Shown: positions 46,766 to 54,870, counted from the stretch's first letter. The stretch: 64,000 nucleotides of DNA from Bacillus cereus ATCC 14579 (GCF_000007825.1 NC_004722.1:1528501-1592500), one strand, 5' to 3'. Numbers and translations: made by a program. The notes: generated by a model not told the origin, from the letters alone.

Positions 46766-46785
46766 TTTGTCTGTATACAAACAAA
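46766..46785. promoter_or_regulatory. 20-nt near-palindrome between divergent genes
   Basis: TTTGTCTGTATACAAACAAA is self-complementary except for one base pair. It lies in the divergent intergenic region upstream of the YdcF-like gene and looks like a repressor site; the regulator is not known. Confidence 0.45.
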
Positions 46786-46834
46786 TAAATGGATATTATC
46801 ATGAAAGAAGCAAAGAACATAGGAGTATATGGAT

Positions 46835-47413
46835 ATGAAAAAGAAAAAAATAATTAAGTATATGATAGGAATTATAATGGTTTGCGCCGTTTATGTGGGA
46901 TTTTTACAATATAACATTTATAAGCATGGGCAAATGAATGCGACCTATGAAGCTGATTATATAATTGTATTGGGCTCGAAAGTAAACGGAACGAAACCAT
47001 CGTACTCATTGCAATATCGTATTGATAAAGCAGCTGAGTATTTGAAATCACATGATAAAGCAATCGCTATTGTATCTGGAGGGAAAGGAAAAGGGGAAGA
47101 TATTTCAGAAGCATTAGCAATGAAAAATGAATTAATGAAATTAAAAATTGCAGAAGACCGCATTATAATGGAAGATAAGTCAACGAGTACTGATGAAAAT
47201 ATTAAATTCTCAAAACCTTTAATTCCGGACAATATGAAAAAAGGAATGATCGTAACAAACGATTTTCACATGTTTAGAGCGAAAAAAATAGCGGCAAAAC
47301 AAGGTTTACAATTAGAAGGTCTTCCGGCAAAAACACCGAAACCAATCATCATTCCATCGAATGTACGAGAATATTTAGCAATCACACAGTACTGGTTTAT
47401 GAATCGAATATAG
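46835..47413 (+). CDS. YdcF/SanA-like DUF218 membrane protein
   Basis: About 192 residues. One N-terminal membrane helix (YMIGIIMVCAVYVGFLQY) is followed by a DUF218 domain facing outward: YIIVLGSKVNGTKPS, YRIDKAAEYL, AIVSGGKGKGEDISEA and TNDFHMFRA. The family is linked to envelope metabolism. AGGAG at 46821-46825 is nine bases from ATG 46835, favoured over ATG 46829. Confidence 0.88.
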   Translation: MKKKKIIKYMIGIIMVCAVYVGFLQYNIYKHGQMNATYEADYIIVLGSKVNGTKPSYSLQYRIDKAAEYLKSHDKAIAIVSGGKGKGEDISEALAMKNELMKLKIAEDRIIMEDKSTSTDENIKFSKPLIPDNMKKGMIVTNDFHMFRAKKIAAKQGLQLEGLPAKTPKPIIIPSNVREYLAITQYWFMNRI

Positions 47414-47421
47414 TGAAAGTG

Positions 47422-47450
47422 ATCCCGGCTGAAACTTCAGGCGGGATTTA
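47422..47450 (+). terminator. Probable terminator of the YdcF-like gene
   Basis: Stem ATCCCGGCTGA with TCAGGCGGGAT, one mismatch, 4-nt loop; weak T tract. Confidence 0.55.
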
Positions 47451-47561
47451 GTTTGAGGAAAATCTTACAAATATGTCACGTTCGTGAAAGGTAAAGCGAT
47501 AGTTTCTAGAATGATTTCCTGACATAATGAAGGTAACAAAAACTATTTAGAGGTGAATCGG

Positions 47562-47879
47562 ATGAAAGGAAATAATATTTTATCTTCGTTATGTTACTTT
47601 AGTATCTTTTTTGCACCATTTTTACTACCAATTATCGTGTACTTTGTTGCAGAAGATGAAGTGAAGTATCACGCGAAAAAAGCATTTTGGTCACATGTTT
47701 TCCCATACGCAATCTTATTTGGAGGACTAGCAGTATCAGGTATGTACGGTTTAGGTTTCAATCAATCTGACGGTGCTGGAATTGGAATGGCTATCACATA
47801 TGCAGTGTTCATTCTTGTAGGAATTTACTACTTCATTTGGAATATCGTAAAAGGTATTAAAGTTTTGAAAACGGCGTAA
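47562..47879 (+). CDS. DUF4870 membrane protein, 105 residues
   Basis: Three hydrophobic segments: LCYFSIFFAPFLLPIIVYFV, FPYAILFGGLAVSGMYGL and AITYAVFILVGIYYFIWNIV, with DEVKYHAKKAFW between the first two, the DUF4870 (YtzA/Tic20-like) signature. Function unknown. AGAGGTG is six to seven bases from ATG 47562. Confidence 0.82.
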   Translation: MKGNNILSSLCYFSIFFAPFLLPIIVYFVAEDEVKYHAKKAFWSHVFPYAILFGGLAVSGMYGLGFNQSDGAGIGMAITYAVFILVGIYYFIWNIVKGIKVLKTA

Positions 47880-47922
47880 TATAATAAGTATAATTTCATT
47901 TACCGTATCGATAAACGTTTTA

Positions 47923-47956
47923 AAAAAGAGCAGTTCAAAAAGAATTGCTCTTTTTG
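47923..47956 (+). terminator. Terminator of the DUF4870 gene
   Basis: 14-bp stem AAAAAGAGCAGTTC with GAATTGCTCTTTTT, one G-U pair. Confidence 0.88.
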
Positions 47957-48028
47957 TGCTTATAAGTTGTGAAAATTGAAAAAGATATGTTAATTTTTCA
48001 TTAGGAAGAGAAAAAAGGAGTGATTTTC

Positions 48029-48763
48029 ATGAATGAGATCATACATAAGATGGAGCAACATGTTTCAGTTCGTAAATATAAAGAAGAATCAATTCCGAAA
48101 GATGTAGTAGAAAAGATGGTGCACGCTGCGCAACATGCAGCTTCATCACATTTTGTACAGGCTTATTCTGTTATATATGTAACAGATCAAGACCTAAAGA
48201 TTAAACTAGCAGAGCTATCCGGAAATCGTCACGTGAAAGACTGTGCAGCATTCTTTGTTTGTTGTGCAGATTTAAAACGACTTGAAATTGCATGTGAAAA
48301 ACATAGTACAGAGATAAAGTATGAGGGAGTAGAAGACTTTATCGTTGCGACGGTAGATGCTTCACTTTTTGCGCAAAACTTAGCACTAGCAGCAGAATCG
48401 TTAGGATACGGTATTTGTTATATTGGTGGTATTCGTAATAATCCGAGAGAAGTGAGTGAACTGCTTCATTTACCTGATAAAGTATATCCTGTATTCGGAA
48501 TGACAGTCGGCGTACCAGATGAAGATCATGGAGTGAAACCACGTTTACCGGTAGCAGCAGTTCTTCATGAAAATGGATATGATGAACAAAAATATGATGA
48601 ATTACTAAACGAATATGATGAAACGATGAACGCGTATTATAAAGAAAGATCATCAAACAAGAAAAACGTAACATGGACGGAATCAATGAGTTCGTTTATG
48701 TCTAAAGAAAAAAGAATGCATATGAAAGAGTTCTTAAGTGAAAAAGGATTAAATAAGAAGTGA
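48029..48763 (+). CDS. Flavin-dependent nitroreductase (NfsA/NfrA type)
   Basis: About 244 residues. HVSVRKYKEESIPKDVVEKM and AAQHAASSHFVQAYSVIYV bind FMN phosphate, and LGYGICYIGGIRNNPREVSE forms the second flavin-contact segment. It uses NADPH to reduce nitroaromatics, quinones or FMN. The C terminus has a basic helix typical of this branch. AAGGAG at 48015-48020 is eight bases from ATG 48029, preferred over the GTG at 48020. Confidence 0.9.
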   Translation: MNEIIHKMEQHVSVRKYKEESIPKDVVEKMVHAAQHAASSHFVQAYSVIYVTDQDLKIKLAELSGNRHVKDCAAFFVCCADLKRLEIACEKHSTEIKYEGVEDFIVATVDASLFAQNLALAAESLGYGICYIGGIRNNPREVSELLHLPDKVYPVFGMTVGVPDEDHGVKPRLPVAAVLHENGYDEQKYDELLNEYDETMNAYYKERSSNKKNVTWTESMSSFMSKEKRMHMKEFLSEKGLNKK

Positions 48764-48771
48764 GTAAAGAG

Positions 48772-48800
48772 GCAAACCTGTGATGTAGGTTTGTCTTTTT
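48772..48800 (+). terminator. First of three tandem hairpins after the nitroreductase gene
   Basis: Stem GCAAACCT with AGGTTTGT (one G-U pair), loop GTGATGT, then CTTTTT. Confidence 0.8.
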
Positions 48801-48809
48801 GGGAAGGAG

Positions 48810-48866
48810 AAATACCTAAGGCCAGAAAGTTGTTTATTCTTTCTGAACTTAGGTATTTTGTTTTTT
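48810..48866 (+). terminator. Second hairpin, two-part stem
   Basis: Outer arms AAATACCTAAG (48810-48820) and CTTAGGTATTT (48848-48858), inner arms AGAAAG and CTTTCT, then TGTTTTTT. It is larger than needed for simple termination. Confidence 0.75.
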
Positions 48867-48943
48867 ATCATATACATAGAAATAAAAATTAATAATTTTT
48901 TACAAAAGTGATAGAAAATGAGAATGAAATGCCAATAGTAAGT

Positions 48944-48970
48944 AAAAGCGGCATAATAGCCGCTTTTTAT
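48944..48970. terminator. Third hairpin
   Basis: Perfect 9-bp stem AAAAGCGGC with GCCGCTTTT, loop ATAATA. It can act on both strands and may end the minus-strand TSUP transcript. Confidence 0.75.
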
Positions 48971-49138
48971 CGTTTTATTTAGTATTTGATTTGAAATGTT
49001 TATCTTATGAAAGAAAGATTATTGCTAATTGTAAACTGTCAATAAAGTTATTTAAGTTTTGATATGGAATACCCTGCCGGAAAATACAGCAATAATTTTG
49101 TTTGAACATATCTGTTATGGCACAATCTAAAGCATCTT
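48971..49138 (-). other. Coding-like remnant downstream of the TSUP gene
   Basis: On the minus strand, a frame shifted relative to the TSUP gene stays open from a stop near its 3' end to about 49005 and reads VIEDALDCAITDMFKQNYC then FRQGIPYQNLNNFIDSLQLA. It has protein-like composition but no good start. It may be the tail of a gene displaced by the transporter. No family is recognised. Confidence 0.3.
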
Positions 49139-49864
49139 CTATAACAAGTTCAAACTTTCAATAAGAAGATAACCCCCTGTACAACTTAAAAGAATGTACG
49201 TAAATATTTTAAAAATCCGTTGATTAAGCCATTTAAAAATAATTTGACCTATAAACAAACCTAAAAATACAATTGGAATGGCATAAAAACTTGATTCCCA
49301 AATGGTTTTGTTTGTGCCAGTAAAGAGTATTTGAGTTACTAGGCTAATGAAATATATAAACAAATAAAAAGCTAATGTAGTTGCTCTTAACTTCTCTTTT
49401 TCAGTATCAGTTCCTGTAAAATAAAGTAACAGGGGTGGACCGGGCATACCGATACTTGTCGTTAAAAGACCAGATAATCCACCAACTATGAAATCTCTAG
49501 ATTGTGTTGATCTAACCTTAACGTTGCATATTAGCAATAATGTTAATAGTAAGAGTAGGATGCTAACTGCTAATTTAAAAGTGTTTATGTTAACGGAAAT
49601 GAAAATTAAAATGCCAAAAGGAACACCAACTATACTTCCAAAAATAAACCTTTTCAGTAGAGCAAAATCAACGTCCATTCTTATTTTCCAAATGAGTGAA
49701 ATGGAAATAATTAAAGATAAAATAATGTTTATTTGTATAGCTTCTTGTGGTAGAAATAACATAAGTAAGAAAGGGGTTGCCATTATGGAAAAGCCAAAAC
49801 CTGTACTTGCTTGCAGAATAGAAGCCACTAATATAATACATACGAAAATGAATGTTATACCCAA
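49139..49864 (-). CDS. TSUP (TauE/SafE) family transporter
   Basis: 241 residues with seven to eight hydrophobic segments. ILQASTGFGFSIMATPFLL at the N terminus and GGLSGLLTTSIGMPGPPLLL in the middle are the two halves of the TauE/SafE signature. It likely exports sulfite, sulfonates or related anions. TTG start at 49864 with AGGAGG six bases upstream (49871-49876). Confidence 0.88.
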   Translation of the reverse strand: MGITFIFVCIILVASILQASTGFGFSIMATPFLLMLFLPQEAIQINIILSLIISISLIWKIRMDVDFALLKRFIFGSIVGVPFGILIFISVNINTFKLAVSILLLLLTLLLICNVKVRSTQSRDFIVGGLSGLLTTSIGMPGPPLLLYFTGTDTEKEKLRATTLAFYLFIYFISLVTQILFTGTNKTIWESSFYAIPIVFLGLFIGQIIFKWLNQRIFKIFTYILLSCTGGYLLIESLNLL

Positions 49865-50085
49865 AACAGCCCTCCTATTTAATCAAGTTTAACTAGTTAA
49901 AGTCTATTATTTAAGTGCAATATTTCACAAACTCATTTGTATTTTAACATAAATATCTAGTTTTTTCTCAAATAGTATTGCCATATAAGGCTCTTTAACT
50001 AAAAAATCCGACTTACATTTTGAAACAATTTTATTATGGGGAAACAAATAATGAATGGGATCAAAATGTATTGATTATCATTAAT

Positions 50086-51285
50086 TTATTCACTGAGATC
50101 CCCGCGATAAAACAAGAACAGCCATATAAAACTTACAAAAATACAGCATGTAGCTAATAAACTGCCAATCATTTGAGGAGAAAGAATTTCTAACAGCCCT
50201 CCTGTAAAAAACATCGATAACTGAATAAGAGATCCGTAAATAGAATAATGGAATGAAAAAACTTTACCTATCATATTTTCGTGTGTGTAAGTTTGAAGTA
50301 ATGTCGTATCAAGTGGAACGATGATTCCTCCTGCTATACGCATACAGAATAAAGTAATGATACCGATAATAAGTTGATCGGATAGAATGAATCCGAGAAA
50401 GAAAATTCCTTGTAATAAGTAGGCCCAACCGAATACTTTTTTCATTTTTTCTTTATTATGGGATATATAAAGATTAACGAGAAGGCTTCCTATCATAAGC
50501 CCAGCCCCTTGAACCGTATATAAAATCCCAATGTTCGTATGGAAAATTTTTTCGGCATAGATCGTTAGAAGTAGTTGATAAGCGCCTCCAATAATGCCCC
50601 ATGAAATGCCGACAAGAATTAATGTTAAAATGATTTTTGTTTGTAATATGTATGTATAACCACCTTTTATATCAGTGAAAAATGCTTTGTTCTTGTTACA
50701 AGTATCATGAGCAGGAATACTCATGTTATAAATAAAATAGGCTGAAATAAAGTATGATAGGCTATTTACTAAAAAAGCGAACTCAATATGTAAAGATTGT
50801 GCAATTACTCCGCCCAAAGAAGCCCCCATAATAGACATAAAACCATTAATTGTACTAGAAAGAGAGTTAGCAGTTACGAAATGATTTTGGTGTACGATAT
50901 TTTTTAGGGTTGCTTGTTTAGCCGGTTCAAATACACAAGAAAGTACAGATAAACATATATTAGCAATGAAAATAATCTCAATTTTATAGCCTGCGAGTAA
51001 GTATGTAAGGACTAGAATTCCCCGTGTAATATCGGTAAAAATCATAATATTCTTTTTAGAGAAACGATCTACAATTCCGCCTATGAATGGACTAAGAAGA
51101 AGCTGTGGTAAACTTTTACTTATAAAAGTAAGTGCGATCATAAACGGCGATTCCGTTATGCTGTAGACAAATGTTAATAAAGCTACCGTATGGAACCAAT
51201 CCCCAAGTACACTTAATGTTTGCCCATAAAATAGTTTATTGAAGTTTTTATTTGTTTTAAGAAGTGTGGAATAAGAAACTGACAT
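50086..51285 (-). CDS. Major facilitator superfamily transporter (MFS_3/enterobactin-exporter-like)
   Basis: About 399 residues with 12 hydrophobic segments. LFYGQTLSVLGDWFHTVALL, SPFIGGIVDRFSKKNIMIF and VFEPAKQATLKNIV are typical of the MFS_3 group, which includes drug and siderophore exporters. ATG 51285 gives the usual family start; the in-frame GTG at 51339 has no suitable site and would overlap the small upstream ORF. That ORF ends seven bases before 51285 and its AAGGA may serve this gene, so translational coupling is likely. Confidence 0.85.
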   Translation of the reverse strand: MSVSYSTLLKTNKNFNKLFYGQTLSVLGDWFHTVALLTFVYSITESPFMIALTFISKSLPQLLLSPFIGGIVDRFSKKNIMIFTDITRGILVLTYLLAGYKIEIIFIANICLSVLSCVFEPAKQATLKNIVHQNHFVTANSLSSTINGFMSIMGASLGGVIAQSLHIEFAFLVNSLSYFISAYFIYNMSIPAHDTCNKNKAFFTDIKGGYTYILQTKIILTLILVGISWGIIGGAYQLLLTIYAEKIFHTNIGILYTVQGAGLMIGSLLVNLYISHNKEKMKKVFGWAYLLQGIFFLGFILSDQLIIGIITLFCMRIAGGIIVPLDTTLLQTYTHENMIGKVFSFHYSIYGSLIQLSMFFTGGLLEILSPQMIGSLLATCCIFVSFIWLFLFYRGDLSE

Positions 51286-51292
51286 AAATAGA

Positions 51293-51406
51293 TTAATCCT
51301 TATGTAATGACGATGTTTGAATTTGTTTTTTCCACTCACTTAAATACACTTTTTCCCCTCTGGGAAGTCCAACAGGTAAATGTGCTTCGTAAAGACCTCT
51401 AATCAT
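51293..51406 (-). pseudogene. N-terminal remnant of a glyoxalase/VOC protein, now a 37-codon ORF
   Basis: AAGGGGG precedes ATG 51406. The product begins MIRGLYEAHLPVG, a start typical of glyoxalase/bleomycin-resistance (VOC) proteins, but then diverges and stops after 37 residues. A VOC domain needs about 120 residues and metal ligands that are absent here. The strong ribosome site and the position seven bases upstream of the MFS start suggest it now acts as a translated leader. Confidence 0.55.
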
Positions 51407-51509
51407 TGTAATCCCCCTTAGTAAAAATGTTTCTTATTCCATAGTAAACAATATGTTGCTAGTTGAAATCGCAAATAAGAGGGATATAAATTCATACGAA
51501 AGTATGAAA

Positions 51510-51537
51510 AAAAACAGCTCATATTTGAGCTGTTTTT
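51510..51537 (-). terminator. Terminator of the YjcZ-like gene
   Basis: Perfect 12-bp stem AAAAACAGCTCA with its complement, loop TATT; it has T runs on both strands. Confidence 0.85.
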
Positions 51538-51574
51538 CTATAGTTTTTAGTTCATTTTTCAAGGATAGGATATA

Positions 51575-51694
51575 TTAATATCCGTATCCGCCGCCACCCC
51601 AACAGCTACATCCGATGATGATTAGAAGGATGAATAGTACGATAAGCAAAGCAAATCCACCGCCGAAACCAGCGCAACTTCCACCATAACTCAT
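51575..51694 (-). CDS. YjcZ-family sporulation protein, 39 residues
   Basis: The product reads MSYGGSCAGFGGGFALLIVL and then a hydrophobic helix FILLIIIGCSCWGGGGYGY: a Gly/Tyr/Cys-rich start, one membrane segment and a Gly-rich end, exactly the YjcZ/YhfM tiny sporulation protein pattern. AAGGAGGA is seven to eight bases upstream of ATG 51694. Expression in sporulation is known for the family and fits the SigK-like -10 upstream. Confidence 0.85.
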   Translation of the reverse strand: MSYGGSCAGFGGGFALLIVLFILLIIIGCSCWGGGGYGY

Positions 51695-51746
51695 ATGTTT
51701 TCCTCCTTTTTAGTAAGTTAATCTATATGGTTCATGGACTACTATA

Positions 51747-51755
51747 TACAGTATG
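51747..51755 (-). promoter_or_regulatory. SigK/SigE-like -10 for the YjcZ-like gene
   Basis: CATACTGTA on the minus strand fits CATAnnnTA, 52 bases upstream of the start codon. No clear -35 partner was found. Confidence 0.3.
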
Positions 51756-51980
51756 TTTTTTGTATAGAAAACGAGCCAGTCTCATTTATAATTAGACAAA
51801 TGCCTGTAGATTCATTAGGATTGCATGTTAGTGATTTGTAAATAAACCTTTACGTAATTCATAATTTAGGCATAAAAAATAAAAAATTGTAAAAAAAACC
51901 ATTTTCTTATTTTTTTATGAGAGAATATGTACTATAATTTTACAAGTAATATTATGGGAAAAGGGAGTTTTAGTATAGAG

Positions 51981-52145
51981 ATGGAGATGGGACAATTAAA
52001 AAATAAAATAGAAAACAAAAAGAAAGAGTTAATTCAACTTGTTGCGAGACACGGATTGGATCATGATAAAGTTTTGTTATTTAGTCGTGATTTAGATATA
52101 CTTATTAATAAGTTTATGAACATAAAAGACAAAATGCATAAATAA
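51981..52145 (+). CDS. Spo0E-like aspartyl-phosphate phosphatase, 54 residues
   Basis: A short two-helix protein with IENKKKELIQLVARHG in helix 1 and the family signature SRDLDILINKFM (compare SQELDxLI) in helix 2. Members remove phosphate from Spo0A and hold back sporulation. AAGGGAG lies 13 bases before ATG 51981; the ATGs at 51927 and 51954 give an atypical extension. It is followed 53 bases later by the Hfq-like gene on the same strand. Confidence 0.85.
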   Translation: MEMGQLKNKIENKKKELIQLVARHGLDHDKVLLFSRDLDILINKFMNIKDKMHK

Positions 52146-52198
52146 AAAATTTATAGTTTTTTATATTAAGATGTTTCACAGAAAGGAGAGGACAGTAA

Positions 52199-52387
52199 TT
52201 GGAACATTTACAGGAAGAATTGTATAAACAAATAAAAGAAGAAAAAGGTACAGTTACAATTTTCTTAAAGAGTGGCGTTAGAATAATAGGAGAAGTTGTT
52301 GGAGTGGATAAATTTACACTTTTAATCTTAGTGGATGGAAAACAACAGCTTATTTATAAGCAGGCTATATCAACAATAATGAAATAA
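52199..52387 (+). CDS. hfq: Hfq-family RNA chaperone paralogue (Hfq2-like)
   Basis: 62 residues with TTG start at 52199 after AAAGGAGAGG. The Sm1 part is VTIFLKSGVRIIGEVVGVDKF and the Sm2 part is QLIYKQAISTIM. Canonical Hfq has YKHAIS; here His is Gln, and the N-terminal Gln of the proximal RNA site is part of a shifted LQEELYKQ helix. B. anthracis is known to carry more than one Hfq gene, and this matches a second chromosomal copy. It should form a hexameric ring that binds RNA, with altered proximal-face preference inferred. Confidence 0.88.
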   Translation: MEHLQEELYKQIKEEKGTVTIFLKSGVRIIGEVVGVDKFTLLILVDGKQQLIYKQAISTIMK

Positions 52388-52412
52388 GACACTCTTGTTG
52401 AGTGTCTTATTT
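52382..52412. terminator. Bidirectional terminator
   Basis: Perfect 13-bp stem AAATAAGACACTC with GAGTGTCTTATTT, loop TTGTT; the hfq stop codon lies in the 5' arm. Confidence 0.9.
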
Positions 52413-52414
52413 CA

Positions 52415-53017
52415 TTATTGCTTGCATGCCTCAACATCAATGCCGGCAGCAATTAACTTCTTTTCTCCATCTTGTTCAATGATTTTTTGTAATTTAGATA
52501 GGAAAGAATCAAAGTTTGTATGCTTTGCTACTTGGAATGTCATTTTATGTTCAATTGGTAGCCACGTATCAATATCAGCTTCGTTATGCTGGATTTTCAC
52601 CTCAAGTTTATCGAGTGCATTAGCAACTTTTGCTTCGTACGTTTCTTTCGCTTCAAACTCCATCCATAAGTCATATAATTCCTCACCGAGAGAACCTGTT
52701 AATGTTTGTTTAATATTTAAAATAGCTTCTAGTTCATTTTTTTGTTTTTGTAGCTGTAAGTCATGACTATTCATTGTATCAAATGCAGGGATATCACCAG
52801 CTTCGGCTTCGACTAGATCGTGAATAATAACCATTTTAAGTAATTTCTCAATACTTACTTTTTGATCCAAATAAGGTTCAACTAAAATGGCCATTAGAGA
52901 CATGCGCCATGTATGTTCGGCAACACTTTCTTGACGTCCGTTGGAAAGCCAGCTATGTCGCATTTCATATTTTAGTTTTTCTGCTAATGCAATGACTTGT
53001 AAAATGTTGTGTTCCAT
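52415..53017 (-). CDS. HD-domain 5'-nucleotidase (YfbR-like)
   Basis: About 200 residues. VAEHTWRMSLMAI gives the first His ligand and VIIHDLVEAEAGDIPAFD the HD pair and acidic site; the C-terminal helices include YDLWMEFEAKETYEAKVANA. YfbR-type enzymes cut 5' phosphate from deoxynucleotides and balance the dNTP pool. AGGAGG (52024-equivalent minus-strand site at 53024-53029) lies six bases from ATG 53017, so the ATG at 53032, which contains that site, is rejected. Confidence 0.88.
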   Translation of the reverse strand: MEHNILQVIALAEKLKYEMRHSWLSNGRQESVAEHTWRMSLMAILVEPYLDQKVSIEKLLKMVIIHDLVEAEAGDIPAFDTMNSHDLQLQKQKNELEAILNIKQTLTGSLGEELYDLWMEFEAKETYEAKVANALDKLEVKIQHNEADIDTWLPIEHKMTFQVAKHTNFDSFLSKLQKIIEQDGEKKLIAAGIDVEACKQ

Positions 53018-53087
53018 CGTGATCCTCCTCATTTATTCATACCATAATTCTAATATAGAAATGAAATGTGTCAATTTCATGAGTATA

Positions 53088-53116
53088 TTGCGATAAACAG
53101 ATGATAAGCGTATAAT
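53088..53116 (+). promoter_or_regulatory. SigA-type promoter of the motility operon
   Basis: TTGCGA (53088-53093), a 17-bp spacer and TATAAT (53111-53116), leaving a leader of about 65 nt before motA. This agrees with the B. cereus group lacking SigD. No clear TTTT-N5-AAAA MogR site was seen here. Confidence 0.7.
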
Positions 53117-53189
53117 ACATGTTATATGTGAAAACGTATTATTAAAATAAAAAAATGTTATATAAAAATGGAAAGGAAAGGGCAGAAAT

Positions 53190-54023
53190 ATGGGAGAGAA
53201 AAATCAAGTATTAGCTAGACCACAAAGAAGAAAAAGGAAGTTTGATATTTCTAGCCCAGTGGGCATTATAGTAGGTTTCATTATAGTGATAGCGGCAATT
53301 ATGCTTGGCGGCGGTGGAATAAAAGCTTTCAAAAACTTTTTAGATGTTTCATCTATTTTAATTGTCATAGGGGGAACAACAGCGACAATTGTTGTGGCAT
53401 ATCGATTTGGAGAAATAAAAAAATATACGAAAAGCATTTTTACTGTTTTACATAGAAGAGAAGAAGATTTAGAACAGTTAACGGATTTGTTTGTCGATTT
53501 TTCGAAAAAGTCTAAAAAGCACGGCTTGCTTTCTTTAGAGGTAGATGGAGAGCAAGTGGATAATCCTTTTATTCAAAAAGGAATTCGATTAATGTTAAGC
53601 GGTTACGATGAAGATGAATTAAAAGAAGTGTTATTGAAAGATATTGAAACGGAAGTGTATGAGTTAAGAAAAGGAGCAGCATTATTAGATAAAATTGGTG
53701 ATTTTGCTCCAGCTTGGGGCATGATAGGGACTTTAATTGGTCTTATCATTATGCTCCAAAACTTACAAGATACATCGCAAATTGGTACAGGGATGGCAGT
53801 TGCGATGTTAACGACATTATATGGGTCTGTACTTGCGAATATGATTGCAATCCCTCTTGCGGAAAAAGTATATCGTGGTATTGAAGATTTATATACAGAG
53901 AAGAAGTTTGTAATAGAAGCTATTTCAGAATTGTATCGTGGACAAATCCCTTCTAAATTAAAGTTGAAACTGGATACATACGTATACGAAACAAAGGTAA
54001 AAAAGGTAAAAGGAGCAGCCTAA
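53190..54023 (+). CDS. motA: Flagellar motor stator protein MotA
   Basis: 277 residues with four membrane segments (GIIVGFIIVIAAIMLGGGGI, SSILIVIGGTTATIVVAY, APAWGMIGTLIGLIIML, AMLTTLYGSVLANMIAIPLA) and a large cytoplasmic loop carrying charged residues (LHRREEDLEQLTDL) that contacts FliG. With MotB it forms the ion channel that drives rotation. It is first in the locus, 19 bases ahead of motB. Confidence 0.93.
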   Translation: MGEKNQVLARPQRRKRKFDISSPVGIIVGFIIVIAAIMLGGGGIKAFKNFLDVSSILIVIGGTTATIVVAYRFGEIKKYTKSIFTVLHRREEDLEQLTDLFVDFSKKSKKHGLLSLEVDGEQVDNPFIQKGIRLMLSGYDEDELKEVLLKDIETEVYELRKGAALLDKIGDFAPAWGMIGTLIGLIIMLQNLQDTSQIGTGMAVAMLTTLYGSVLANMIAIPLAEKVYRGIEDLYTEKKFVIEAISELYRGQIPSKLKLKLDTYVYETKVKKVKGAA

Positions 54024-54042
54024 TATTTCAAGGAGTGGTATG

Positions 54043-54720
54043 ATGAGTAAAGGACCGCAAAAGGGATCGCCTCGTTGGATGACGACTTTTACAGATTTAA
54101 CGATGTTATTATTAACTTTCTTTGTATTACTAGTTGCTACATCAAAGCAAGATGCAGTAAAATTGTCAAAGATGCTTGAAAAGTTTAGTGATACGGAGCA
54201 AGTAGATGCAAAAGTAATGGAAAATACAATACCGGATATTTCACATGAAAAAAATGATGAAAAAATGATTTCAAAAAAGAGAATGGATGAATTATATAAG
54301 AAGTTAAAAGCGTATGTAGATAATAACGGTATTAGTCAAGTGAATGTATATCGAGAGGATACAGGGGTAAGCGTCGTTATAGTAGATAATTTAATATTTG
54401 ATACAGGCGATGCGAACGTTAAGCCCGAAGCGAAAGGGATAATAAGTCAATTAGTTGGATTTTTTCAATCCGTACCTAACCCAATTGTTGTAGAGGGACA
54501 TACAGATAGTAGACCTATTCATAACGAGAAATTCCCTTCTAATTGGGAGTTATCTTCAGCACGAGCGGCAAATATGATTCACCATTTAATTGAAGTGTAT
54601 AATGTGGACGATAAAAGGCTAGCTGCGGTAGGATATGCAGACACAAAGCCAATTGTACCAAATGATTCACCGCAAAACTGGGAAAAGAACCGTCGCGTTG
54701 TTATTTATATAAAAGAGTAG
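54043..54720 (+). CDS. motB: Flagellar motor stator protein MotB
   Basis: About 225 residues. One N-terminal membrane helix bears the ion-carrying Asp in FTDLTMLLLTFFVLLVA, followed by a plug region and a C-terminal OmpA-like peptidoglycan-binding domain (VVEGHTDSRPIHNEKFPSNW, SSARAANMI). AAGGAG lies seven bases from ATG 54043 and four from the overlapping ATG at 54040. Confidence 0.93.
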   Translation: MSKGPQKGSPRWMTTFTDLTMLLLTFFVLLVATSKQDAVKLSKMLEKFSDTEQVDAKVMENTIPDISHEKNDEKMISKKRMDELYKKLKAYVDNNGISQVNVYREDTGVSVVIVDNLIFDTGDANVKPEAKGIISQLVGFFQSVPNPIVVEGHTDSRPIHNEKFPSNWELSSARAANMIHHLIEVYNVDDKRLAAVGYADTKPIVPNDSPQNWEKNRRVVIYIKE

Positions 54721-54777
54721 TATATTGTTATTTTAATAATAAAATAATAAAAATACGAAAATTCTTTTAAAAAAATA

Positions 54778-54806
54778 TTAAATTTTATCATTTTATTTTG
54801 TATAAT
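54778..54806 (+). promoter_or_regulatory. Possible promoter of cheY
   Basis: TATAAT at 54801-54806 with a weak TTAAAT 17 bp upstream, in an extremely AT-rich 150-bp gap. TTTT and AAAA runs 6 nt apart (54731-54744) nearly match a MogR site but not its 5-nt spacing. Confidence 0.4.
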
Positions 54807-54870
54807 GAGTGAGAATGATAAGGTGAAATATTAAGATATATTTATACATAGAAGGAGAGAATTAAAAAGA

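Noticed and set aside
49488..49892. A 134-codon plus-strand frame
   Set aside because: It is antisense to the TSUP gene, has no ribosome site and is rich in residues expected from reversing hydrophobic helices.
52395..52766. A plus-strand frame downstream of hfq
   Set aside because: It is antisense to the HD nucleotidase and begins inside the shared terminator.
54731..54744. MogR binding site upstream of cheY
   Set aside because: TTTT and AAAA runs are separated by six rather than five bases in a region so AT-rich that such matches occur by chance.
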